Shown: positions 34,544 through 44,093, counted from the first letter of the stretch. The stretch is 64,000 nucleotides of DNA from Winogradskyella endarachnes (GCF_009741275.1 NZ_WOWS01000004.1:124001-188000); one strand, 5' to 3'. The notes: generated from the letters alone by a model not told the origin. Numbers and translations are program-made.

Positions 34544-36415
34544 TTAGCGACCTAAATAAACTAATAAGACAGAAATATCATTAGGTGAAACTCCACTAAT
34601 TCGAGATGCCTGAGAAATGGTTACAGGTTGTATTTTATTTAGTTTTTGTCTTGCCTCAATACTCATAGATTTCAATTTTGAATAATCAAAATCAGCAGGA
34701 ATTTTTAAATTTTCAAGTCTATTAAGTTTATCTGCATTGTTCTTTTCTTTTTCAATATAACCAGCGTATTTAACTTGAATCTCTGTTTGTTCTATCACTT
34801 CCCTATCCAAATCATTAGCTTGAATATAATTCTCTACAGCTTCAAATTTTCTAACATCTTCTATTGTAATATTAGGTCTTGCATACAACTTAAACATTTT
34901 GTCTTGCTGTTTCACTAATGCAGAATTTTTTGACTCTAAAACCGGATTTGCTTCTTCTGGCGTAACACTAGTGTCTCTAAAAAATTGAACAAAAGCTTCC
35001 GATTTAGCTTGTTTTTCTTCCATACGTCTTAGACGCTGTTCTGAAGCTAAACCCAATTTATATCCTTTTGGTGTCAATCTAAAATCTGCGTTATCTTGCC
35101 TTAACAACGTTCTATATTCAGCTCGCGATGTAAACATTCTATAAGGCTCTTCTGTTCCCTTAGTAATTAAATCATCTATTAAAACACCTATGTAAGCTTC
35201 ATCACGTTGCAATGTAAATGCTTCCTTTTCTTGGACTTTTAAACTCGCATTAATTCCTGCCATCAAACCTTGAGACGCTGCTTCTTCATATCCTGTTGTT
35301 CCATTAATCTGACCTGCGAAATATAAACCTTCAACTAACTTCGTTTCTAACGTATGTTTTAATTGTGTAGGTGGAAAATAATCGTACTCTATAGCATAAC
35401 CAGGTCTAAAGAACTTAACATTTTCAAAACCAACTACAGAACGTAATGCCTTAAATTGAACATCTTCTGGTAAGGATGTTGAGAATCCATTGATATAATA
35501 TTCGCAAGTATTCCATCCTTCTGGTTCCACAAATAATTGATGTCTATCCTTATCAGCAAATCGATTAATCTTATCTTCAATTGAAGGACAATATCTTGGT
35601 CCAACACTTTTAATTCTACCATTAAACATTGGTGAACGGTCAAAACCTTCGCGCAACAAATCGTGAACCAATTCACTTGTGTAAGACATGTGACAAGAAC
35701 GTTGTTCTGTTAATGGCTTTGTAGTATCTAAATAAGAAAACTTTTCAGGATTTACATCTCCAGGTTGTTCTATCATTTTGGAAAAATCTAAAGAACGACC
35801 ATCCACTCTAGGTGGTGTTCCCGTTTTCATTCTACCAGATTCAAAACCTAAATTAACGAGTTGTTCTGTGATTCCTGTTGCAGCTCTTTCACCTGCTCTT
35901 CCACCACCAAAATTTTTATCTCCTATATGAATTAAGCCATTTAAAAAAGTACCATTTGTGAGAACAACAGATTTTGCTCTTACCTCAACTCCAAGTGATG
36001 TTTTTACACCAACAACTTTATGATTTTCTACAATAAGACCTGAAACCATTTCTTGATAGAAATCTAAATTATCAGTTTTTTCTAAAAGCATTCTCCAATC
36101 TTCAGCAAAACGCATTCTATCAGATTGCACTCTTGGACTCCACATTGCTGGCCCTTTAGATTTATTAAGCATCTTAAATTGTATAGCAGATGTATCTGAA
36201 ACGATTCCACTATAACCACCAAGCGCATCAATCTCTCTAACAATTTGTCCTTTTGCAATTCCTCCCATAGCAGGATTACAAGACATCTGTGCAATGTTTT
36301 GAAGATTCATTGTAATTAACAATGTTTTACTTCCCATATTTGCAGCAGCAGCAGCAGCCTCACTACCTGCATGTCCTGCTCCAACAACTACAACATCATA
36401 TTCTTCGTTAAACAT
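34544..36415 (-). CDS. mnmG: tRNA uridine-5-carboxymethylaminomethyl modification enzyme MnmG (GidA)
   Basis: MnmG works with MnmE, FAD, NADH and methylenetetrahydrofolate to modify the wobble U34 of several tRNAs. The 623-residue protein has the FAD dinucleotide fold VVVGAGHAGSEAAAAAANMG at 9-28, MSCNPAMGGIAKGQIVREID (about 44-63), the GTPPRVDGRSLDF motif near 199-211, and the C-terminal helical region including VKYAGYIEKE. Length is normal. It stands alone, flanked on each side by a parS-like site. In many bacteria gidA lies near the replication origin, which supports the origin hypothesis for this region. Confidence 0.97.
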   Translation of the reverse strand: MFNEEYDVVVVGAGHAGSEAAAAAANMGSKTLLITMNLQNIAQMSCNPAMGGIAKGQIVREIDALGGYSGIVSDTSAIQFKMLNKSKGPAMWSPRVQSDRMRFAEDWRMLLEKTDNLDFYQEMVSGLIVENHKVVGVKTSLGVEVRAKSVVLTNGTFLNGLIHIGDKNFGGGRAGERAATGITEQLVNLGFESGRMKTGTPPRVDGRSLDFSKMIEQPGDVNPEKFSYLDTTKPLTEQRSCHMSYTSELVHDLLREGFDRSPMFNGRIKSVGPRYCPSIEDKINRFADKDRHQLFVEPEGWNTCEYYINGFSTSLPEDVQFKALRSVVGFENVKFFRPGYAIEYDYFPPTQLKHTLETKLVEGLYFAGQINGTTGYEEAASQGLMAGINASLKVQEKEAFTLQRDEAYIGVLIDDLITKGTEEPYRMFTSRAEYRTLLRQDNADFRLTPKGYKLGLASEQRLRRMEEKQAKSEAFVQFFRDTSVTPEEANPVLESKNSALVKQQDKMFKLYARPNITIEDVRKFEAVENYIQANDLDREVIEQTEIQVKYAGYIEKEKNNADKLNRLENLKIPADFDYSKLKSMSIEARQKLNKIQPVTISQASRISGVSPNDISVLLVYLGR

Positions 36416-36564
36416 AACTTTGGTTTATCTTAATTTATTCTTGAGTCCTAAAAAATCACATTTATAATTCTCAACTTGTTTCAGAAAATATATAACCTTT
36501 TTTACGAGATACTAAAACAATTTCAGAACTATAAATTCGAACGTTTTCTCTTCTAAAAAAGAAC

Positions 36565-36580
36565 TGTTCCACGTGGAACA
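36565..36580. promoter_or_regulatory. parS: parS-like ParB-binding site upstream of mnmG
   Basis: TGTTCCACGTGGAACA is a perfect 16-base palindrome and equals the parS form known from several phyla. It lies about 150 bases upstream of the mnmG start in a 279-base gene-free gap. Confidence 0.85.
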
Positions 36581-36694
36581 ATCATAGTTTTTTATAATCG
36601 AAATTTTCAGCCTGCAAATATACAATGAAATTGAATCTCTTCTCATTAATGGCTTTTTGCTATCCGAATTAGAGCTTTATTTCTTCAAAGAAAT

Positions 36695-37102
36695 TTATCG
36701 CTTCCCTAAATAGTAATCTTCCTTAGAACGCATTAACTTCCCTTCGTCTTCTGATTTGTCTTTGTAACCACAATAATGAAGTACTCCATGAATGATAACT
36801 CTTGCCATTTCATCTTCAAAAGAGACCATATAATCTGAAGCATTTTCCTTCACTCTATCGACAGAAATATAAATATCTCCATGTAGTTCTTTTCCTACTG
36901 AGTAATCGAAGCTAATAATGTCCGTTAAAGTATCGTGATTTAGAAAATCTACATTCAATTTATATAAATAATCATCTGAACAGAAAATGTAATTTATATC
37001 TCCTTCTTTACAATTTTCTTCTTGAATGGTATTTGATATCCAGGTTGAAATATGTTCTTCGTCCTCTAAATTAAAATCGATTTCGTAATTAAAACTAATC
37101 AT
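36695..37102 (-). CDS. ybeY: endoribonuclease/rRNA maturation factor YbeY
   Basis: YbeY is a metal-dependent RNase needed for 16S rRNA 3' end maturation and ribosome quality control. The 135-residue protein has NVDFLNHDTLTDIISFDY, GDIYISVDRVKENA and the metal motif VIIHGVLHYCGYKDKSEDEG near residues 102-121. Two of the three histidine ligands (H105 and H109) are present; the third position, usually D-H, reads K-D here, as I recall for other Bacteroidota. It overlaps the DUF4175 gene by 8 bases, so the two are translated together. Confidence 0.92.
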   Translation of the reverse strand: MISFNYEIDFNLEDEEHISTWISNTIQEENCKEGDINYIFCSDDYLYKLNVDFLNHDTLTDIISFDYSVGKELHGDIYISVDRVKENASDYMVSFEDEMARVIIHGVLHYCGYKDKSEDEGKLMRSKEDYYLGKR

Positions 37103-40100
37103 TGGCTTTATTAAAATACTCTTGAATTTTCTTTTTTAAATGATTTTGCAAAGGTAACGCTTGTCTATTTAAAATCTCAGTAGTATTAAAATATTGTTTT
37201 GCTGTAGGTATCTGACTTCCATTATTATGATTGAATTCTTCTGTATTAGTCTCAGATTTACGCTTAGTATCTTGCCCTTGCATAAAGGTTGCATTCTCTA
37301 ATTTTAATAATTGATGCTGCACATCCATCATTTTTTGAAGGGTTTGATTTGTGAAACCGGTGTTTAATAAATCCAATTCTATCTCTTCCATTTGCTTTAT
37401 TAATTGTCCGGCAGATTCAATCTTTCCTTCCTTTGCAAATTTGTCTTCTAAAGCCTGACGCAATAATTGTTGTTTCTGGTAGATTTTGTAAAGTTCACCA
37501 TTCTGTTCTTCACTTCCTCCTTCACCATAACCATCGTTCTTATCACCTTCGCCGTCACCATTACCATTACCATCACCTCCATTTTTTCCACTTTTTCCTT
37601 TTCCTTGACCATTTTTGCCTTCACCATTCTCACCTTCACCTTTGCCATTTCTACCATCTTTTTGTCCATTTTGGTTTCCATCACCTTGCTGTTCCCCATT
37701 TTGTCCAGACTTACCACCTTGACCACTTTTACCTTGTCCTTCGCCACTCTTTCCATTCTCTCCGCTTTTTCCTGCCTTGCCCTCCTTGCCAGCTTTACCT
37801 TGCTCACCAGGCTTTTCACCTTGTCCTTCTTTTCCTTCTTTTCCATCGTTACCTGGTTTCTCACCTTCGCCTTCATTTCCCTCGTCACCTTCTTTGCCTT
37901 CTTCTCCTTTTTTAACGCCTTCTTCCATCTTTTTATTGAGTTCTTCTTGACTCATTATAATGTCCTCTAATTGTGAGTCTCCACCTTCCCCTTGTGAAGG
38001 ATTCATTTGCATTTCCATATTATCTAAAACATCACTTAAAAAACTAGCCAATTCATTAGTAGATGTTACCGCGTATTGTTGCGCTCCGACACCTTGATAT
38101 AATCTATTTTCACATAATTGCTCCAATGCCTTATCAATATTGAAATACACCTCAGTAATCTGAGAATTTACTTTTTCGGAAATCTTTGGTTGTCTTAAAG
38201 ACAGTGCAAATAAACTATCATCAATATGCTCGAAATGTTCTCTAAGGTTACTTTGCTCTATGATGTATTTTCCGTAATTGTTGTTATTAATTCCAATGCT
38301 TTCAAAAGTTTCCATGAGCGCTTCTTGGTCAAAAGAATACAATAATAAATTCTCTAAAATTTGACGAAGTGCGTCAATATCTTCAGACATTTGGTCGCCT
38401 CCACCACCTCCTCCAGCTTTCATTTTCATCATGTCGCTCATTTGTTTGATTTTCTGAGCGGCTTTCTTTTGCTGTTTTTTGGCCTTTTGCTTCTGTTCTT
38501 GCGCTTCTTTTTGGTCGTCCTTAGATTCAGCTTCTTCTTTCTTTTCTAACGCTTCTTTAGCTTCCTTTTGGTCGAATTTTATTTCATCTTCTAAAAACTC
38601 ATCTCTTGCAATTTTCATTGGTCTTTGAAGTTGTCTATCCTCACGCTTTAATTCTTCAAGTTCTTTTTGAAGTTTATCAAATTCCTTGTTTAATTTATCT
38701 TGAGCCTCTTTATTGTTTACTTTGTCTTCTTCGGATAATTTTTGTTGTTTTTCAGAAAGCTTTTCTAATTCATTAGACATTTTCTCAGCCTTTTTCATCA
38801 CATAGAAACGCTTCGTTAATTCTAAAAGCTGTTTCATGCTTCGCTTTTTATTCTTGTTTTGCTTGGCTAATTCTTCAAGCTTTTGCGTGAATTCTTCCTT
38901 GTTTATTTTATCCTTTAATTCTTCCAATTCTTTAAGCAATTCTTCATCCTTTTTTAATTGCTCTTCGTTTTCTTTTAAACGTTCTTTTAAATCTTCTTTG
39001 AACTGGTCGTCTTTCTTTTCGTCTATTTGAAATTCTTCTAAATTATCTTGCAATTTTTTGTTGAAATTTTTCATCAACTGTTCTTGATTTTTCTGTCGCT
39101 TTAAGAACTCTTCAAATTTCTTCTTATCATTAAAATTTAGACTTTCTTTTTCCTTTTGGGTTTTAGAAAACTCTTCTAGCTTTTTATCTTGTTCTTGAAG
39201 TTTATTAAATGTTTTACTAATATCTTTTATGGTTTCATTCTGCTCATTCAACTGCTTCTGCTCTTCCTCATCTTTTGTTAATTTTCGATAACTGAACGTA
39301 GAACTTTTGGTGCGTTTATATTTATGTAAGGCATCGTTATCAAAAACTTCAAAATACAATTGGTAACTTACTCCGTCTTCTAAATTAAATTGATTTGGAA
39401 ACGCGCTTACAAATTCTGTAAAATTAGATTTAGAAATATTTATCGGTTCTACCTCTTTTTTAGACTCATCGTCCGTAGGATAATAGACCAACTGTAACTT
39501 GGTTAATCCATAATCATCACTCGCTTGTCCATAGAAATATAAACTCTGTTGGTCTACGGAATCTTTTTGCACCTTGATTTTCATTTCAGGATAAGTATCC
39601 TTGACGACGCTGATGTTGTAGGCTAAATTCTCGTAATCTTTTAAATCCTCATTACTGGTTGTAATACTGTAATTGTAGTTTTTGTAAAGTCGTTTTGAGG
39701 CTTCAAAATTTCCGTTACTATTGGACTTAAAACTTAAGGTGTCTTCGGCATAAATTTGAACACCTGTTGTAGATTTTGTCTTTGCTTTCCATGTGACATT
39801 TGTACCTTCTGGTATCACAGCAGAACCTGTACTTTTTAAAACCTCATCTTGCTTTTTGGTGTGCGATGGATAATCTAACACCATTTCAAAATTGACCAAA
39901 TTTGGTGTATTAACTACCGTTAATTTATAAGGTTTTGATGTAACATCGTTGGCTGATAATGTAAATTCAATAGCTTCTTTTGGTAAACTGAATGTGTATT
40001 GAAATTCGCCAGTGGCTACTTGTTGTAAAAAGTAAGATTGCCCATTGAATTTGATTTGTGCGTTTTCGGGAATTACATTTCCTGCGGTAGAGATATTCAG

Positions 40101-40739
40101 CTTAAAATCCTTATTTTCAATAGCTTGTAAATTTTCATTTAATACAAAAAACTGAAAAGGTGCTGGTGGCTCGTATGCAGTTTTGTAGTTTACTACACGC
40201 TCATAACTATCACTGAACCAGTTTATTTTTCCTGTTAAAAAGGACAATAAAAGAATTGCGATTGGAATTGCTGCGTACTTTAAGTATTTGGTATTCGATT
40301 TAAAATTAACCGCAGATTTAAACGGAATGGGTTGTAATTCTTGGGACTTCTGCTCTATACTTGCTAATAGTAAATCGGATTGTTGAGGGCTTTGGTTGAG
40401 TTGTAAAACGTTTAATAATTTATCGTTCACTTCAGGAAAATGGTTTCCGATGAGTTTTGACGCCGTTTCGTAATTAATACCTTGTCTTAATTTAAATAAA
40501 TGTGACAACGGAATGGCGATGAATTTTACGAATAAGGCTAATTCTACAGCTATAAATACCCAAAATAAAATGGTTCTGGCCGTTGGATTCAACCAAAGTA
40601 CGTATTCTATGAAAATTGTGATAATTAGGTAAAGTAAGCCAATGGCGAAGAATAGTATTGCGCCTTTTAGAAGTTCATTGGTGTAGTACCTCTTTATGAA
40701 CTGTTCTAGTTTTTGTTTTATATTTTCGAAATTGGTCAA
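37095..40739 (-). CDS. DUF4175 family large envelope protein with collagen-like Gly-rich segment
   Basis: A 1214-residue protein. Two or three membrane helices lie in the first 60-170 residues (ELLKGAILFFAIGLLYLIIT, TILFWVFIAVELALFV, YAAIPIAILLLSFL). A beta-rich region follows to about 490, then a long charged coiled-coil region (about 490-760, K/E/Q-rich). A Gly/Lys/Glu-rich stretch at about 930-1070 contains runs of G-x-y triplets such as GEQGKAGKEGKAGKSGEN. The C-terminus is helical. It matches the Bacteroidota DUF4175 family next to ybeY and mnmG. No function is known; the topology suggests an inner-membrane protein with a long periplasmic part. Confidence 0.88.
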   Translation of the reverse strand: MTNFENIKQKLEQFIKRYYTNELLKGAILFFAIGLLYLIITIFIEYVLWLNPTARTILFWVFIAVELALFVKFIAIPLSHLFKLRQGINYETASKLIGNHFPEVNDKLLNVLQLNQSPQQSDLLLASIEQKSQELQPIPFKSAVNFKSNTKYLKYAAIPIAILLLSFLTGKINWFSDSYERVVNYKTAYEPPAPFQFFVLNENLQAIENKDFKLNISTAGNVIPENAQIKFNGQSYFLQQVATGEFQYTFSLPKEAIEFTLSANDVTSKPYKLTVVNTPNLVNFEMVLDYPSHTKKQDEVLKSTGSAVIPEGTNVTWKAKTKSTTGVQIYAEDTLSFKSNSNGNFEASKRLYKNYNYSITTSNEDLKDYENLAYNISVVKDTYPEMKIKVQKDSVDQQSLYFYGQASDDYGLTKLQLVYYPTDDESKKEVEPINISKSNFTEFVSAFPNQFNLEDGVSYQLYFEVFDNDALHKYKRTKSSTFSYRKLTKDEEEQKQLNEQNETIKDISKTFNKLQEQDKKLEEFSKTQKEKESLNFNDKKKFEEFLKRQKNQEQLMKNFNKKLQDNLEEFQIDEKKDDQFKEDLKERLKENEEQLKKDEELLKELEELKDKINKEEFTQKLEELAKQNKNKKRSMKQLLELTKRFYVMKKAEKMSNELEKLSEKQQKLSEEDKVNNKEAQDKLNKEFDKLQKELEELKREDRQLQRPMKIARDEFLEDEIKFDQKEAKEALEKKEEAESKDDQKEAQEQKQKAKKQQKKAAQKIKQMSDMMKMKAGGGGGGDQMSEDIDALRQILENLLLYSFDQEALMETFESIGINNNNYGKYIIEQSNLREHFEHIDDSLFALSLRQPKISEKVNSQITEVYFNIDKALEQLCENRLYQGVGAQQYAVTSTNELASFLSDVLDNMEMQMNPSQGEGGDSQLEDIIMSQEELNKKMEEGVKKGEEGKEGDEGNEGEGEKPGNDGKEGKEGQGEKPGEQGKAGKEGKAGKSGENGKSGEGQGKSGQGGKSGQNGEQQGDGNQNGQKDGRNGKGEGENGEGKNGQGKGKSGKNGGDGNGNGDGEGDKNDGYGEGGSEEQNGELYKIYQKQQLLRQALEDKFAKEGKIESAGQLIKQMEEIELDLLNTGFTNQTLQKMMDVQHQLLKLENATFMQGQDTKRKSETNTEEFNHNNGSQIPTAKQYFNTTEILNRQALPLQNHLKKKIQEYFNKAND

Positions 40740-41281
40740 TTCTTTATTTGTCTTTTTAATATTTGCGTTACTCTTTTTTCTCTTTTCATTTTACTCATCT
40801 GTTTCCATAGTTTATAGATGAATTCGTGATGTGCTTTGCAGTTGTCTTGATACAAAACAAAAATTACTCACTTTTATATTTTATTAAATAGGATGCCGTG
40901 AATCTTCGATTTTAAAACGATTTATTAGAAAATTGCAAGCACCATTAATCGCTAATACATTGACAATTATTTACTTTTAATGAAATTTTAATTCAATAAA
41001 GATTCAATGTTTCGATGCCAATTATTAGGTATTCAATTTACTAACAACTTACCAACTAACAACTACTTACTAATATCAACTGACTAAACTACGATTTTAT
41101 TTTAAATGTAAATTCGGTAAAATTGGTAAGATTCTGTTAATATGTGCTTTATTTGGTGTTAATTTCGGCTAAAAAGGACTTTTTTTGATGCTTATTGCAT
41201 TTTAACTAATGTTTAGTTAATCGATTCTTTAATTTAAATAAAACTTCACACTTGGTTCTTCCTACTTAAAATCTATAATTT

Positions 41282-41289
41282 TATCTTTG
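41282..41289 (+). promoter_or_regulatory. -7 promoter element of gltX
   Basis: TATCTTTG matches TAnnTTTG, about 51 bases before the gltX ATG. A TTGG lies 26 bases further upstream, slightly beyond the usual -33 spacing. Confidence 0.48.
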
Positions 41290-41295
41290 CGCGAG

Positions 41296-41316
41296 ATTCT
41301 GAAATAAATTCAGAAT
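41296..41316 (+). repeat. hairpin element in the gltX leader
   Basis: ATTCTGAA (41296-41303) and TTCAGAAT (41309-41316) form a perfect 8-base stem with a 5-base loop. It falls in the predicted gltX leader, between the -7 element and the ATG. Short palindromes of this sequence type seem to recur in flavobacterial intergenic DNA. Confidence 0.6.
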
Positions 41317-41340
41317 GACAAACTATTTCTATTTTCCGTT

Positions 41341-42849
41341 ATGTCTAAAAAAGTACGTGTGCGTTTTGCACCAAGTCCAACAGGACCTTTACATATTGGT
41401 GGTGTAAGAACTGCTTTATTCAACTATTTATTTGCCAAAAAACATGGTGGCGATTTTGTATTAAGAATTGAAGATACAGACCAAAATCGTTATGTGGAAG
41501 GTGCTGAAGAATATATTGTTAAATCATTAGATTGGTGTGGTATTTCGTTTGACGAAGGTCCAGATAAAAACGAAAAATTTGGTCCATACAGACAAAGTGA
41601 ACGTAAGGATTTATACAAGCAATATGCAGATGAACTAATTGCAAACGGAAAAGCCTATTATGCTTTTGATACTGCTGAACAATTAGATGCCGAACGAAAA
41701 GGTCATGAAGCGGAAGGCAAAACCTTTATCTATAATTGGCATAACCGCGAAAAAGGACGTTTAGTAAACTCTTTAGTGTTAACTGAAGCAGAAACTAAAG
41801 CTAAAATTGATGCTGGTGAACATTACGTGGTTCGTTTTAAATCGCCTCAAGATGAAACGCTTCATTTAACTGATATTATTCGTGGAAATATTAAGATTGA
41901 TACTAATGTTTTAGACGATAAAATATTGTTTAAAAGTGATGGTATGCCAACCTATCATTTAGCCAATATTGTAGATGACCATTTAATGGAAATTACACAT
42001 GTAATACGTGGTGAGGAATGGTTACCATCTTTAGCATTACATAAATTATTATATGATGCTTTTGGATGGGAAGCACCAGAATTTGCGCATTTACCATTGA
42101 TTTTAAAACCAACAGGAAAAGGAAAACTAAGCAAACGAGATGGTGATAAAATGGGATTCCCTGTATTTCCTTTAGAATATACAGCAGCAGATGGAACCGT
42201 TTCTAGAGGTTATAAAGAAGATGGTTACTTCCCAGAAGCGGTTGTAAATTTCTTAGCTTTTTTAGGATGGAATCCTGGTACCGAACAAGAGATTTTTAGC
42301 TTAGAACAATTGATTACTGATTTTGATTTAGCGAGAGTAAACAAAGCTGGCGCACGTTTTGATCCAGATAAAACGAAATGGTTTAATCATCATTATATGC
42401 AACAGCAGTTAGATTTAGATTTAGCTGAGCAATTTAAAGCTTCTAAACCAGAATTAGCAGATATTGATATTAATTACATTGCTTTATGTGTTGGCTTGAT
42501 AAAAGAACGCGCAACGTTTATTTCTGATTTTTGGAATTTAAGTCATTTCTTTTTTACGGCTCCGACATCTTATGATGAAAAAGCGTCTAAAAAAGCCATA
42601 AAAGAAGGGACTGCAGAAATTATGACAAAGGTTATAGAACTTGTTAATGCTACTGAAGATTTTACGGTTGAAAACCTTCAAACTAACATTAAAGGTTGGA
42701 TTACTGATAACGAGATTGGTTTTGGTAAAGTAATGATGCCTTTACGTTTGGCTTTAGTTGGTGCTTTACAAGGACCAGATGTTTTTGATATTATGTTTAT
42801 GATTGGTAAAGCTGAAACCGTAAAACGTATTGAGCAATTAATCGCTTAA
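41341..42849 (+). CDS. gltX: glutamyl-tRNA synthetase
   Basis: GltX attaches glutamate to tRNA-Glu using ATP. The 502-residue class I enzyme has FAPSPTGPLHIGGVRTALF at residues 9-27 with the HIGG version of the HIGH motif, LRIEDTDQNRY after it, VIRGEEWLPS, and KGKLSKRDGDKMG near 259-271 as the KMSKS equivalent. The C-terminal anticodon-binding helices follow, with VMMPLRLALVGALQGPDVFDIM near the end. A separate GlnRS is encoded at 45932-47935, so GltX need not charge tRNA-Gln. It is convergent with the small gene at 42864. Confidence 0.97.
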   Translation: MSKKVRVRFAPSPTGPLHIGGVRTALFNYLFAKKHGGDFVLRIEDTDQNRYVEGAEEYIVKSLDWCGISFDEGPDKNEKFGPYRQSERKDLYKQYADELIANGKAYYAFDTAEQLDAERKGHEAEGKTFIYNWHNREKGRLVNSLVLTEAETKAKIDAGEHYVVRFKSPQDETLHLTDIIRGNIKIDTNVLDDKILFKSDGMPTYHLANIVDDHLMEITHVIRGEEWLPSLALHKLLYDAFGWEAPEFAHLPLILKPTGKGKLSKRDGDKMGFPVFPLEYTAADGTVSRGYKEDGYFPEAVVNFLAFLGWNPGTEQEIFSLEQLITDFDLARVNKAGARFDPDKTKWFNHHYMQQQLDLDLAEQFKASKPELADIDINYIALCVGLIKERATFISDFWNLSHFFFTAPTSYDEKASKKAIKEGTAEIMTKVIELVNATEDFTVENLQTNIKGWITDNEIGFGKVMMPLRLALVGALQGPDVFDIMFMIGKAETVKRIEQLIA

Positions 42850-42863
42850 TTTCTATTTCAAAA

Positions 42864-43316
42864 TTATTTAAAACTTCTCAATAGGTTTATTAACGATAAC
42901 GGATATACTTCTTTTTTATTAATAGTTACTAAACTTATTGAGTTGCTTAAATGGGCTATTTTAAAAGAATCTCCTTCTGGTTTCAGTACTAAAATTGATC
43001 TCATTTTATCAAATTCTGGAAAATCTTTAAAATAAGGAATGTCCCAGAACGATACAACTGCACTAATAATAAGTCCGCTGTCATCTACTCTAGCATCTTG
43101 TTCTATGATACTAATTTTAAAAGGATAATTAATTTGATTATAATCATTTTTAATAGCCTCAATCCATTTCTCTTTGTTATAAATAGTTTGGGTAATACCA
43201 TCTAGACCAATAAAATCTTCAGTAAATAAATCTGTAATACCTAAATCTCTGGCAGAATATAGTTTAAAATAGTTTAGTATAAATTTTTCAATCTCATTGA
43301 TGTTGGTTGCATTCAT
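42864..43316 (-). CDS. SnoaL/NTF2-like fold small protein
   Basis: This 150-residue protein has the helix-then-sheet pattern of the NTF2-like superfamily. An N-terminal helical part reads INEIEKFILNYFKLYSARDL, LFTEDFIGLDGIT corresponds to the pocket-lining turn, and three long strands follow (FKISIIEQDARVDDSGLIIS, AVVSFWDIPYFKDF, SILVLKPEGDSFKIAHLSNS). There is no signal peptide. Family members include ketosteroid-isomerase-like enzymes and many proteins of unknown role; no active site can be named here. It faces gltX, 14 bases apart. Confidence 0.65.
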   Translation of the reverse strand: MNATNINEIEKFILNYFKLYSARDLGITDLFTEDFIGLDGITQTIYNKEKWIEAIKNDYNQINYPFKISIIEQDARVDDSGLIISAVVSFWDIPYFKDFPEFDKMRSILVLKPEGDSFKIAHLSNSISLVTINKKEVYPLSLINLLRSFK

Positions 43317-43383
43317 AAAATAACTTAAATAGAATATGTCATAAAATAGTAATAAATGCTGAAAATAAGAAATAAACTACTAA

Positions 43384-44061
43384 TTATAAGGTAATTATAG
43401 CCGTTAAAGCAATTAAAGATTGATTCCCTTTAAATTTTTCATCATTAATAAGATTAAAATCTTTGTCATTTAATTTTCTTAAAATATTGGTAAAACCATA
43501 AATATATTGCGCACGTAATTGAAATCTTCTTACTCCTAATGATAAACCAATTGCTCCATTAGCATTAAAGTTAGAGATTTCTCTAATATCTTCTGTCAAT
43601 AAATTATTATAACCAGTTAAAATGTAGCCTTCTTTAGAATTGTCCTTAAGTTCTAACTCACTATTATATTGCAGCATTGGTCCAACATCTAAAGTTAAAT
43701 TGTTACTTATTAATTTTACATGAAGTAAAAAGGAAATATCAGCTGTAAACATTTTGTATTCTACAAACTCATTAGTTAAAAGGCCAACTGGTGAAGCGCT
43801 TATATCTATATGATTTTGAGATAATTGTATATTATAACTTACGTTATACCACTTATGAGGAATATCTACCGAAGCCGACATTCCACCAATAAACCCTGTA
43901 TTAGATTTGGTTTCAAAATTATCTGTAAGAATATCAAATTGGGTAATACCACCTTGTAATCCAATTCCGTTTTTAATCTTATAATTTTTACGTTGTGCGT
44001 AACTTAGTGTAACAAATAGTAAACAAATAGCGACTAATGATATAGACTTAAAGTTTTTCAT
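43384..44061 (-). CDS. outer-membrane beta-barrel protein
   Basis: I start at 44061 (MKNFKSISLVAICLLFVTLS then YAQ), giving 225 residues with a signal peptide cleaved after YAQ. An in-frame ATG at 44088 would lie on top of the likely -7 element. The mature protein has alternating polar and hydrophobic residues in about eight strands (GIGLQGGITQFDIL, WYNVSYNIQLSQNHIDI, NLTLDVGPMLQYNSELEL, LSLGVRRFQLRAQYIYGFT) and ends in a strand, IALTAIITL. This fits the PorT-like or OMP_b-brl family. The function is unknown. Confidence 0.78.
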   Translation of the reverse strand: MKNFKSISLVAICLLFVTLSYAQRKNYKIKNGIGLQGGITQFDILTDNFETKSNTGFIGGMSASVDIPHKWYNVSYNIQLSQNHIDISASPVGLLTNEFVEYKMFTADISFLLHVKLISNNLTLDVGPMLQYNSELELKDNSKEGYILTGYNNLLTEDIREISNFNANGAIGLSLGVRRFQLRAQYIYGFTNILRKLNDKDFNLINDEKFKGNQSLIALTAIITL

Positions 44062-44085
44062 AACAAAAATTATAGGTGTTCTAAA

Positions 44086-44093
44086 CAAACCTA
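44086..44093 (-). promoter_or_regulatory. -7 promoter element of the outer-membrane barrel gene
   Basis: On the minus strand this reads TAGGTTTG, matching TAnnTTTG, about 24 bases before the ATG at 44061. It supports that start. Confidence 0.48.

Larger units (their letters stand above)
40740..41340. other. 601-base intergenic region upstream of gltX
   Basis: No gene is supported on either strand. It is AT-rich. A low-complexity stretch with repeated AACAACT-type words lies around 41040-41090. The last 60 bases carry a -7 element (41282-41289) and a perfect 8-base hairpin (41296-41316). I see nothing else that I can name. Confidence 0.75.

Noticed and set aside
37433-37970. Long open frames opposite and across the DUF4175 Gly/Lys-rich segment, rich in His/Leu/Phe or Thr/Ile
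   Set aside because: They are by-products of the repetitive codon composition of the real gene; none has a recognisable domain, start context or promoter.
41030-41090. Possible short tandem repeat of AACAACT-type words upstream of gltX
   Set aside because: Units differ in length and sequence; it is low-complexity DNA rather than a regular array, and not a CRISPR.
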